Positions 21,809 to 30,000 of a DNA stretch of 30,000 bases are shown here, piece after piece. A model generated the notes under the pieces. That model was not told the DNA's origin. It saw only the letters and a program-made list of their open reading frames with translations, and did no database searches. The stretch comes from Actinidia chinensis. Taxonomy: Eukaryota > Streptophyta > Magnoliopsida > Ericales > Actinidiaceae. Where the stretch lies: positions 1 through 30,000 of the forward strand of contig VIGQ01001821.1 of assembly GCA_009663005.1 (NCBI GenBank), given 5' to 3'. The number at the start of each line of letters is the position of its first letter. The stretch's first letter is position 1. The translations under genes were made by a program, and so were the position numbers.

Positions 21809-22845
21809 CTGTATAGGGAAAGAAAACGAATACACAGGTACACAAATTTTTCATGTAAAAACAACGGATTAAATGCACTATTGTTCCATGCATAGTTGTC
21901 GCTCTGGTGCTTCAAGGCTCGATTTTGGCAATTTCGTCCATAAAGTTTCAATTTGAGTGGGAAGTGATCCAATTTCAAATGACTGTCTAAATAATTAAGA
22001 AGATATTTATAAAGTAGACTTCTTACACTTCTAATCCCCAAATTATGTTTCTCGTGTCACTTTAGTCTTTAATTTTGTCAATTTCATCCATAAATTGGTA
22101 TGATATGATTGGATTTAATAGGAAATTTAGAAAAAAGGATATTCGGTCCCCCGATCTACCGTTTGCCAGATTATTGAGGATAGAAAAAGTCTTCATAATT
22201 ATCTACCAAGCTGGAGCCAAATTTCCTAAACTTAGTAGTTTTTGTTGATTAATATAAAGAAATGTCATTTGACTATATAAAAAAGGCAGAATAGTCAGAA
22301 TAATTTGCGGTAGGAATTCATGAATTGTCCAAAAACTTAACAATGAATGGGTTTTTTCAAGCATTAATTACTAATAATGATTCTTGTAAATAAATGCTCA
22401 TTTCCTTCAGATTTCGGCCACCCAAACATAGCCTTGCAATGTTTAGGGCCTACCTAAATGAAAAAAATTGAACTTGGGGACCCAAAAGTGAGATGTGAAA
22501 AATTACATTTACTTAGGGGGGGACCGTTAAATATATTTTGGAATATTTCGTCAACAATTTAGAGAGTTGTTTGAAAATTGGACCAATTTGACTCGACTGA
22601 AAATTTCCAATGGGACAAAAGTTAACAAAATAGGAAACTTTGAGGACCAAAGTACAAAAATGACATGCTTTGACAAGGCTGTATCTTATCCAAAACAACT
22701 CAATAAGAGAGCGAATTATTGTGAAAACATAGTATAATGCCCTCTAATATTACAGGTTGTGATCTCGACCGATTCAGGATTGTGTTTGAGTTGGTGATTA
22801 TTAGGATGATGTCTTGTGCTATCATAATGATGTATTTTGTTTTAC
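21809..22845 (-). other. DnaJ intron crossing the arm B edge
   Basis: It runs from donor GGTAAAAC (minus strand, 22845) to acceptor CTATACAG at 21809. The arm edge at about 22475 lies within it, so the duplication end point cuts an intron. The part 22476-22845 is single copy and shows nothing else recognisable, except a faint match near 22755-22790 to the DnaJ segment expected after LTEALC. Confidence 0.55.
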
Positions 22846-22889
22846 CGTAACCCGAAACCAGCAGAGAGCCTTCGTTAAGAGGTGTGTTC

Positions 22890-23412
22890 TGTTAGAAGTA
22901 TATTGTTTTGAGTTGTGGTGTTACTATTTGTGAATAACTATTTGTGAAATTCTAAATTAGAAATAAATAATCAAATTTAATAAACTGTTCAATTAATACT
23001 TACAGAATCAAATACACAGGAGAACTTTTGAAGAGATAGATTGAGGCATGTGTTTAAACACAGTTCCTTAAGACAGATTACGCCCTCGCTAGTTGATCAC
23101 GATCACTGGCGTCTGTCTCCCAGGAACAACAATCTTTTTGCAGAACAAAAGTAGCCACTACAATTTGTCTTCAACAGGAACCAAACAATGGAGGAAATCT
23201 CTTTTGAATGACCTAGGACCTCGATTTGAATCATTAAAATTCAAGCGAGGAAGAAAGATATATAGAGATGAAACGACACACGAAAAGTCACCACTCTTCA
23301 TTTTGAAGAGGGGTGCCAACCAAGGGACACAACTATTCATAAGGGATTTGCTTTAAAAACAAATTTAATTCACATTAAAAAATAATTGAATAATTAATTT
23401 TTTTCCTCAACA
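22890..23412 (-). mobile_element. Solo LTR inserted in a DnaJ exon
   Basis: A 523-bp unit starting TGTTGAGGAAAA on the minus strand and ending ACTTCTAACA, flanked by perfect TGTTC copies (22885-22889 and 23413-23417). On the minus strand it has a TATA-like CTATATATC (about 23255-23265) followed by a conserved LTR leader with GGGAGACAGACGCCA. No internal domain is present. DnaJ codons for YVEH end at one side and continue from the duplicated GAACA on the other, so the target was an exon. Length and 5-bp duplication fit Ty1/copia. Confidence 0.85.
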
Positions 23413-23489
23413 TGTTCTACATAGAGATCAGCAAACTTCACTTGAACTTGGGGTGCTCTTTTGATGCAGGACAAAAACAATGTCCGTAA
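23413..23489 (-). pseudogene. DnaJ exon part upstream of the LTR
   Basis: Reading from 23489 down, preceded by acceptor GCTACAG, the exon gives VTDIVFVLHQK, then one missing base in an A run shifts the frame before EHPKFK, and a second change follows before ADLYVEH. AtJ2/AtJ3 proteins have GDIVFVLQQKEHPKFKRK at this point. These frameshifts are in single-copy sequence, which looks otherwise clean, so they are probably real. Confidence 0.82.
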
Positions 23490-23930
23490 CTGTAGCAAGC
23501 TACAGCCCAAAGATAACCACAAAGTTAAGAAATATTCTTGCTGGAAAATGAATAAACAACATTCACAAACAGATTCATGTCAAAAGAAAACTCCCAGTTT
23601 CTTTTTACACAGCCAACATTGAGAAACATTGAAAAAGCAACGTGCTCTGACATTCTGTTAAGATGTGCACCACCTTCGTGATTTGTGGATTGTCATCGCT
23701 TTTGTTGCATTATTTCACAGTTTAATTCTTTAAACTGGTAGGTTTAAGCATTTAATTCTTCGGTTATCTTTATGGATCACGTGCAAGGTTGGTTTTAATT
23801 GTTGTTTGCACGTTGTTTCGAGAAAGGATTGACAAGGGAAGCACCGAGAAGTCCGAACCGAAGAAAGAGAAAGAGGGATAGAAGAGGTCCAGAGGCAGAA
23901 GAGCGGCGACAGCAAGAAAAGTGCAGTGCA
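23490..23930. other. Sequence upstream of the DnaJ exon
   Basis: On the minus strand this should hold the zinc-finger exons if the gene were whole. I see a pyrimidine-rich intron-like tail before the acceptor and no CXXCXGXG codons. The rest is unassigned. Confidence 0.5.
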
Positions 23931-23931
23931 G

Positions 23932-23960
23932 TGGTACCGGTACCCAGGGTACGGGTACCA
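23932..23960. repeat. 29-bp near-perfect palindrome with GGTACC motifs
   Basis: Two 14-base arms (23932-23945 and 23947-23960) pair with one mismatch around a single central base. The arms contain GGTACC repeatedly. Confidence 0.7.
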
Positions 23961-24150
23961 GTGAGGGAGAAGAGTACTTTTGGGGTGTGTGTGATTGATG
24001 GGTGTGTTATGAGCTCGTCGTTGTGTGTTCTGTTTTTCTATGTGTGTTTCCGCAAAATAGGACACTGGTATCAAATCCAGTTTTTTTGTTCCAGAAGATG
24101 TGTTGCTGATTGTTTTATATGGTGATTTATTGGACTGAATAAAATAAAAC

Positions 24151-24206
24151 ACGCCACATGGCGTGAGGTGTCCGAGACGTGGTCCCACGTCGTTGCCCAC
24201 ACGTGT
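24151..24206. promoter_or_regulatory. Cluster of ACGT-core (ABRE/G-box-like) motifs
   Basis: Within 56 bp are ACGCCA/TGGCGT arms (24151-24164), GACGTGG facing CCACGTC (24176-24191) and the palindrome ACACGTGT (24199-24206). ACGT cores with these flanks are known binding sites for plant bZIP/bHLH factors. On the minus strand a TATA-like ATATAAAAC follows at 24120-24112, so a minus-strand promoter toward the DnaJ exon is possible. Function is inference. Confidence 0.45.
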
Positions 24207-24309
24207 CCGTGGTCCATGGAGGTCCGACCGGTATGTTGACTCCGGAGGAGTTTCCGACTTCCTAAGTTGTGTCACCTATTTAAACTATTTAAAAATAAAA
24301 AGATGTTTG

Positions 24310-26089
24310 TGGTCACATTTTTAAAAATATTTAAAAAAAAAGTGGGGGTAGGGTGGCGACGGGAGGGGAGGTGGATAAGAGAGAGTCGCGGCGGTGAATA
24401 TAAGTTTATGAAAATGAAATTGTAAAGGGAAAAAAAAAATGGATGGCGTGTACAATTTGAAATATAATAGCATGAGTTTTAAGAAGAGTTTTAGGAATCA
24501 TACTATTTTAATGATTCGTGAGTTATTTGAGGATCTAGAGATATAAAGCTTGGAAAGGAATTGGGATGTTGTATTGGATTATTTTCTCTTTGGTTAATCC
24601 CTATATCCATGATTTTAGGCAATTTAATTTGCCTTTTTTTTCTTCTTTTTTATTTTCTCTTTGTTATCGTATTAGGATATTTTTTTTTTTAAAATTAATT
24701 GTAGCTTCAAAAATAAACATCTATAGCAAACATTTTCAATTTGACTTGGCCCAACAAACGATGATTTATACACTTTCCATTGAAAATAGTTGTATCACAT
24801 TAGACAAAACATTTCCAAACCAAACATCTTATTCTTTTTTTCTTTGTTGATGTAGTACGAGATATTTTTTTGACCAATGAAAGTTCAAAAAAATCAACAT
24901 GGGACTTAAACAATTTACAAAAATGCAGAAAAATTAGATTCAGGGTTTTGGAGAGAAAATCACACCATATTTTTCAAATTAGCAATTAGAGGGAAATTTT
25001 GAATCAAAAAAATTGGAAAACACATTTACCTCCTGTCGCGCCAAAATAATAAAAAAAATAAGAAGCTTAAAATGTATAGATTGCTATGGTCAAGTTTGGT
25101 CTTGTTTTTCAATCAAGATTGGTCTTGTTTTTGCGACAATATATAGGTATGAATCAAATACTTTCCAACAACGTATTACTACATTTAGCTGTAGATACTT
25201 CTGTTTCAATCTCAGATGGAGAGATGAGGAGAGAGAGAGCAAGCTAAAACTCGGACACCCCAAACCCACAAAACAGAAGAAACAACTTACAAGGAATAGT
25301 GAACCTTATTTTTGTTTGTTCAATTGGTGTTGTCAAAAACTGTGCAACTAGAAATCCATTCTTTCGCTTGAGAATAGAGTTATAATATAAATTGGAGGGC
25401 CCCAGAAAAAGGAAAGCAACTAGCCCTACGTGATAGTCCCAACCCCATCAGGCAGTAGGCCCACAGTCAATAAGAGCGGTAGATTAAGAGTACCCCAAGT
25501 AAGGACAATGGCTCAGGCCATACACACACTCATCAAGGTACAAGGTATGAATGACCCCAACAAAGGGCTACGTATAGGACACGACTTAGAACTTGGGACG
25601 AGGAACAATGATTATGTTAGACTTGACTTGGGGACTAGCGAGGCGAGGAGGGGAGAACAATGAGCTCTTGTCCCTGAACCAAACCCTGGTACAGACAGAC
25701 AGACGACTAATGTTATCAAACAATTTCTCTGCAGGCTTCTCTGATGTTCTGTATTGCTCCAATTTTGTTGACTGTTGTTGGCCATTGGGATACTACAAAC
25801 CTTGATTCCCAAATATCATGGACACTGTTGATCCTGAATCATTTAAAAAAACAGAAGCAAGTAACTTTGACTGCATTACTCTTACACATGGAGAATTCTC
25901 TGAAATAAATTTCACACAACTGATTTGGGCCTCGATTGTAGTAGATTAATTAGTGACTGCTTAGAAAGAAATATATTTCAACTATTAACAGAAAAATATA
26001 TTTCAACAATTAACCCAAGCTATGCAAGTTCGCATCCTCCAAAACTATATAAATTCCTTTAAGTTGAAAACATTTATAAATAATGCTTA
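24310..26089. other. Unassigned AT-rich single-copy DNA
   Basis: No gene recognised. A G-rich patch lies at 24340-24395 and a GA run at 25221-25240. Plus-strand frames near 25430-25663 have no recognisable domain. Confidence 0.5.
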
Positions 26090-26385
26090 ATTATTGAGAT
26101 CAGACCAGACCAGAGAATGAGTCTTTGGAGGCCTGACTCAGCCCGGCCCAGCCCAAATATAGAAAAATAATATATTTTTTTATATTTATGTTATATATAT
26201 ATATTAATGTGCTGGGTTATAATTAAATGTTATGTTATTTAAATTATTTTAGAGAAGAAAATTATATTATTAAAAAATTTTATGTAAAATGGGTGGGCTT
26301 TGGTGGATTTGGATTTTAGGCTTGATTGGAATTTTTTTTTGTGTAGGCCCAGCTCAAGCTCGACCAGACCCAATGTTCACCCCTA
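26090..26385. mobile_element. Degraded hAT-like MITE
   Basis: Read on the minus strand, the right end begins TAGGGGTGAACATTGGGTCT, a typical plant hAT MITE terminus rich in GGTCTGG and GGGCC motifs. The left side has CAGACCAGACCAGA and GGCCCAGCCCA, which mirror the right side, but the outer TAGGGGTGA is lost. The core is AT-rich. There is no transposase. Confidence 0.5.
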
Positions 26386-27060
26386 CAAGCTATTGTGCAA
26401 ACTCAAAATTTGTTGAAGTGAATTAACAAAAGGGGAAAAGGAAAGAGAGAGGATTTATAAGGAACTTTTTAAATTTTGGACTAAGGTAGTGTGGGAAAGG
26501 CCACCACAATCTCCAAAAAGATTCCTCAAGATTGTCACAAAGAGGGACATCAAAGATTCATTCTTGACAAAATCCAAAATGGCTTTAAAATAAACAACAA
26601 AAATTCAAAAGATTTTCGTATATTTAAAATTGTTCGAACTTGTTCTTAGTTGAAGAAAAGTGTTGATCTACAATATGTAGGAAGCATCGACTCGAAAGGA
26701 TCCTGAGCTGAGTGTGTCACCTCTTACTAACATTCTCATCAAATTGATTCTTTAACGTTGGACACGCTTCTATGCAATATTGGTTCAATTATTTGGGCCC
26801 AATTAGAATATATACTTGTATAGGGAGTCCTACATGTATAGGAGACCCCTATTTTTCCCATATTTTCGGGGGGCCCAAAGCGGTGGGCTTTATTGGCTTA
26901 TTATGCAATGAGTAGGCTTTGTCGTCGATAGTCGAGAAAAACAGTGCCGATTAATCCCTTTAACCCTCAGGGTTAGAATATAAATTGGCATGAACAGTGA
27001 AGACCTGAGGTTGATTGAATCAATAAACCGTCGTACCAGTTAACGGTTTTGTCAACCGGG
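26386..27060. other. Unassigned single-copy DNA
   Basis: AT-rich with GGGCCC-containing patches near 26800 and 26870. No gene, RNA or clear element end recognised. Confidence 0.5.
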
Positions 27061-28200
27061 GCGGGGTCATGTGATGGAAGAGAAGAGAAGAGAGGAAAGA
27101 GAGAGAGAATGAGACCACCAACACCTTCGTTTCCTCTTTGTGTTCTTGAGTCCGGATGGCCAACTCAAAAGGCAACAACAACGGGCAATGTTTCAAAAAT
27201 CTTGGGGTGATCGATATTTCAAAATCTCGGGCTTCCTCGTGTCAAATCTTGGGTGATCAATACATAGCCAGCAGGCCCAGCCACTATCAAACCTTTATCT
27301 CAATTTCAGCTCCTCTCTCAATTCTGTTCTTTTGAGTCTTGAAGATAATGGAACCTAGTGAAGGAGAAAAAGAACCAGAGGTCAGTGCACTCAGAAGTAA
27401 CGGCCACGTCCCCTCCTCCAAAAGTCCAAACACAGGAAAAATGGACCTTCACTCAATTATACATTAGAGGCAAAGTTGTTGCTTTGAATCTTGTTTTCAA
27501 TGCCCAAAAATCAGCTCAATCGACATCAGACTAAAAAGTTATGGCTAAAATATTGAGAGTTGACAAAGCTCGTTGGGGATCCTCGCGGGATGTCGGGTTG
27601 AAAAAATGCTGAGGTGACAGAGCCTTGAAAATTGTCACGACTTCGGAGATTCTCGTGGGAGCGAGATCAGCCCCCCCAAAATACAAGGTCAAAACTGATT
27701 TTAGGGGTTTGTGCTCTAAAAGCCCAGAACACTTCCGAGATCTAATTTTGAGCGCCCCCCCGCTATATCAATATTATTAAGAGAAACCATTCTCAACATT
27801 CCACAAAGTTCAAAAAAAAGGATTTTTATAGTGACAAAATCATCTTCAACCATATTGAGAAATAAAGTCCTTAATGGAGGTACAGGCATGAAATCGTTCT
27901 AAGGGATCTGAAAAGTGATCAAGCGACGGGGTGGGAGGGGGAGGGGGGGGGAGGGGCGGTGAACAGATACAAGCTTGATTAGACAATCATTAGATCAGGA
28001 GTGATCGGTTTGATTGTTGAGAATCTTGTGTAACGTTTGAATTTCAGTTTAGTGACATGATCTTGCGTCCGAAGAAGTGGACACGTAATTTTCTCCTATT
28101 CAAGAGTTTTCCGATAAAATCTGTGGTTTTTTTTCTTGGTTGAGTGATTTATTCTTTTATATTTTGGATCATTCAATATTGCTAATAGCCAAATATTTTT
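27061..28200 (+). mobile_element. Retroelement-like relic, ends not resolved
   Basis: A GAGAGAAGAGA-type leader (27077-27112), a region with CTCGCGGGA and CTCGTGGGA echoes (27580-27670), and a segment at 28010-28130 with GTGGACACGTAATTTTCTCC resemble leader and U5 sequence of plant LTR elements. I found no target duplication, primer site or pol motif, so this remains a weak call. Confidence 0.25.
27928..27958 (+). repeat. G-rich tract with quadruplex potential
   Basis: Runs of four, three, five, nine and four G separated by single bases lie between GACG and CGGTGAAC. This meets the usual pattern of four or more G-triplets with short loops. It lies in single-copy DNA, so it is more credible than the poly-G of arm A, though homopolymer lengths may be off. 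Confidence 0.6.
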
Positions 28201-28900
28201 ATTTAATATTGTTATGTTAGATTCCTTGGGGTTAAACCATGCACAAACGGCTAACTTTTTTTCATTTTTAAAATCATAGTAGGAAATGAAATTAAATGTT
28301 GGCTAAACTATTTGGGGCCTTTTAACTATTACCCTCTTACAAACCTTTAAATTTCCATTATACCCACTTTTTCTTCTTTTTTTTTTGTCCCTTTTTCCCC
28401 CTCATTTTTCATTCCAAGTTCTAACCGTCTCACCCTACTCTCGTTCTTCGTTCTCTTTCTTCTCTTTTCTCTCTCTCTTATTTCTCTCCTCCTTCTCTAT
28501 CGTTTTCGCTGTTGAATAATGCAATTGTCGCACGCAAACCTTGCCAATCAAAAATTATCAGTGGTCTTACAAAGTCACAAATTCTGACTAATCAATATTT
28601 CATGTATCAAGTCCTACAAGGACATAGCGATAAAATACCACGCACATGTCAGATGATACAAAACCGTCTTTCAACAACAAGTTTTTCCGCCAATCAAATG
28701 CGCCACTTGGTCCATAAATAAGAGATAGTTATCTTTAAATTAATTATTATATTTTTCTAACTTTATTCCTCCACTTTTCCTCACCTGTATCTCTTCATGA
28801 TGTATGCAATGTATATCTTTTATCTGACTTTTATAATATTATTTGTTTTTTAAGTTGTAGAAACTCTAACGAGTAAGCCTATAGTTTGTTTGTTTATTTG
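28201..28900. other. Unassigned DNA leading to the Helitron end
   Basis: Contains a long pyrimidine-rich stretch at 28360-28505 and a short plus-strand frame of 69 codons at 28512-28721 with no recognisable domain. It may be the interior of the Helitron whose 3' end lies at 28929. Confidence 0.4.
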
Positions 28901-28904
28901 TGCA

Positions 28905-28929
28905 TGCTCGTTAGACGAGCAATTACTAG
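28905..28929 (+). mobile_element. Helitron 3' terminus
   Basis: A hairpin TGCTCG-TTAGA-CGAGCA (28905-28921) is followed four bases later by CTAG (28926-28929) and then T. A short hairpin just before a CTRR end, inserted before T, is the mark of a Helitron 3' end. The sequence right after starts TCTATCTATAATATAAAA, which looks like a Helitron 5' end (TC start), so two elements may abut. The 5' end of this element was not found. Confidence 0.6.
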
Positions 28930-29600
28930 TCTATCTATAATATAAAATACAATTCATTTTGAATCTCAAAACTCTTTCCTATTATATCCGGTTGGAATCA
29001 ATTGAGTTAAGTTTAATCCAACAGCTGAGGGTTTCACTTAGATATCTTTCTCCCCCAAAATATCACTTCCTTATTCTCAAAACATGTGTGAGGCCCACTA
29101 GGTTGTGACCCAATGACTAAAAAACCTATAGCTGGGAAATATTTGTTTTTCACTGGATCATTTTTTTACATGGACCCCACATAAAAAAAAATTTGAAACC
29201 ACCATTCTTTTTTCCTCATTTCTCTCAAATTAGGAATACTTTTTTAAAATTATGATATTTTTTAATTTGTTCTCCATTTTGTAGCAATATAGTTATTGTA
29301 TATATATACAATATATATCTTATCTATTTTATAAGTAGTAGTGTCATTATAGGTCACGTACCAACACTTAAAAGGGTAATATCATATTCCATTTCAATCC
29401 ATAAAAGAAGTGGCCATACTCTAATAATTCTTCTGAGATGTGTTTGGTAATAGAATTGCCTATGCATTAGAATACTAGGTTTGTTTGAGATTCTTACTTG
29501 CATAGAGAAACATCCAAAAAACATAGCCCGATTTAAGGTTGTATAAAACACGCTTTTAGAAGCTTAGTTTACAAACCAATGGCCATTGTGAATTGTTCTT
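28930..29600. other. Unassigned AT-rich DNA after the Helitron end
   Basis: Begins TCTATCTATAATATAAAA. No second hairpin-CTRR end was found downstream in the window. Includes a TA-rich stretch at 29297-29325. No gene seen. Confidence 0.45.
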
Positions 29601-29603
29601 ATA

Positions 29604-29716
29604 TTAATTTCAATAAATCGCATTTTAAATTCTAAACATATTTAATTTCAATAAATCACATTTTAATTTAAACATATTTAATTTCAATAAATCGCATTTT
29701 AAATTCTAAAACATAA
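29604..29716 (+). repeat. Three-unit tandem repeat of about 37 bp
   Basis: Units start at 29604, 29642 and 29678, each beginning TTAATTTCAATAAATC.CAT. Lengths are 38, 36 and about 39 bases. Units 1 and 3 are closer to each other than to unit 2. Confidence 0.85.
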
Positions 29717-30000
29717 TTACCTCAACACATACGTACACCTGTTTGTTTGTAAAGAAAATAAAAAAGATAGTGAAAAAAAAAATGTCCCCAAAAAACTGTA
29801 TTTAGATGATATTTGAAGAGAGAGAGAGAGAGTTCTAGGGGGCATATTGCGAGTAGATGGAAAATAACAAAACGTCAAATACAAAGACATTGTTATACCT
29901 TACAATCTTTACAAGATTACCTAGATTTTTTTATACTTGACCACATTGTCCCAAAAAAATTGATTACGAATACATAAAATGGGATATCTGTGAAGACCGA
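29717..30000. other. Unassigned right end
   Basis: AT-rich with a GA microsatellite at about 29817-29832. No gene seen. Confidence 0.5.

Larger units (their letters stand above)
12632..22475 (+). repeat. Arm B of a large direct duplication
   Basis: This is the second copy of the segment at 1-9799, in the same order and orientation, including both nested retroelement relics, the MITE and two DnaJ exons. Its right edge runs on without a break into the next DnaJ exon (22846-23489), so arm B has the more natural gene context, whereas arm A ends inside the same intron. The left edge near 12632 is fixed only by where arm A enters the window. Arm B carries its own indels, such as a poly-C run at about 12864 that is absent from arm A. 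Confidence 0.95.
19046..23489 (-). pseudogene. 3' half of a type I DnaJ (HSP40) gene, arm B and flank
   Basis: Three exons on the minus strand fit plant AtJ2/AtJ3/ANJ1 proteins. First exon: 23489 down to 23413, split by an LTR, resuming 22889-22846. It follows acceptor GCTACAG and encodes VTDIVFVLHQK, EHPKFK, ADLYVEH and an LTEALC-like stretch, with frameshifts between the first two. Second exon: 21808-21580, QYKAINDEGMP, then FMKGRL.IHFNVEFPD, ILPPREGTKPSDIEVDE and CEETTLHDV. Last exon: about 19170-19046, VNIT and EAYE-like acidic end. This is the C-terminal client-binding domain. The J domain and zinc fingers are not found upstream to 24.3 kb, so HSP70 stimulation is not possible. A region matching the usual LTHLDGR...KSQPGE segment is not clear. 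I judge it a pseudogene or gene fragment. Confidence 0.85.

Noticed and set aside
24089..24096. TTCCAGAA as a heat shock element for the DnaJ promoter
   Set aside because: A single core of two half-sites, placed downstream of the TATA-like motif on the relevant strand, is too weak to call.
23730..24275. 181-codon minus-strand frame, the longest in the window
   Set aside because: It covers the promoter-like palindromes and a pyrimidine-rich leader, has no recognisable domain, and its composition is that of untranslated sequence.
25430..25812. Overlapping plus- and minus-strand frames of 66-77 codons
   Set aside because: No domain, no second copy and no supporting splice or promoter signal.

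Overview
The window looks like nuclear DNA from an angiosperm, probably a eudicot. It is AT-rich, full of plant transposable-element relics, and contains no long intact open reading frame. The only cellular gene I recognise is the 3' part of a plant type I HSP40/DnaJ co-chaperone gene (AtJ2/AtJ3/ANJ1 family), on the minus strand and broken. I cannot name the species.

Layout. (1) Arm A, 1 to about 9799, and arm B, about 12632 to 22475, are two direct copies of the same segment. Anchors match one-to-one at an offset of about 12.66-12.70 kb. (2) A 2.8 kb spacer (9800-12631) lies between them and is not repeated after arm B; it holds an LTR-like relic. (3) From 22476 to 30000 the sequence is single copy. 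It holds the upstream DnaJ exon split by a solo LTR, a palindrome- and ACGT-rich promoter-like patch near 23.9-24.3 kb, a degraded hAT-like MITE end, a G-rich tract, retroelement-like relics, a Helitron 3' terminus and a small tandem repeat.

Each arm has the same order from left to right: unassigned AT-rich DNA; a candidate MITE-like element bounded by a CAGGGGCGGAG-type inverted terminus; inside it, a Ty1/copia relic on the minus strand (5-bp duplication GTCAT, complete 3' LTR, reverse transcriptase/RNase H remnant, and a 5' LTR cut down to about 120 bp); more unassigned DNA; a 2.3 kb solo LTR flanked by AGAAA, carrying a palindromic GGTGTCGACACC array and a three-unit array of about 77 bp; then the last exon, a long intron carrying a 0.63 kb hAT-type MITE, and the penultimate exon of the DnaJ gene. 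Because every insertion is in the same place in both arms, all of them predate the arm duplication.

The arms differ from each other at very many single-base insertions and deletions, and by copy-specific poly-C and poly-G runs, while single-copy DNA looks clean. I infer that much of this is uncorrected long-read noise in a region that short reads could not polish. The pair may be a real segmental duplication or two haplotypes joined end to end by the assembler. The DnaJ locus lacks its J-domain and zinc-finger exons here, has frameshifts in clean sequence, and is interrupted by an LTR inside an exon, so I treat it as a pseudogene. I see no undescribed protein system. The points of interest are the nested insertion history, the arm pair, and the split DnaJ gene.
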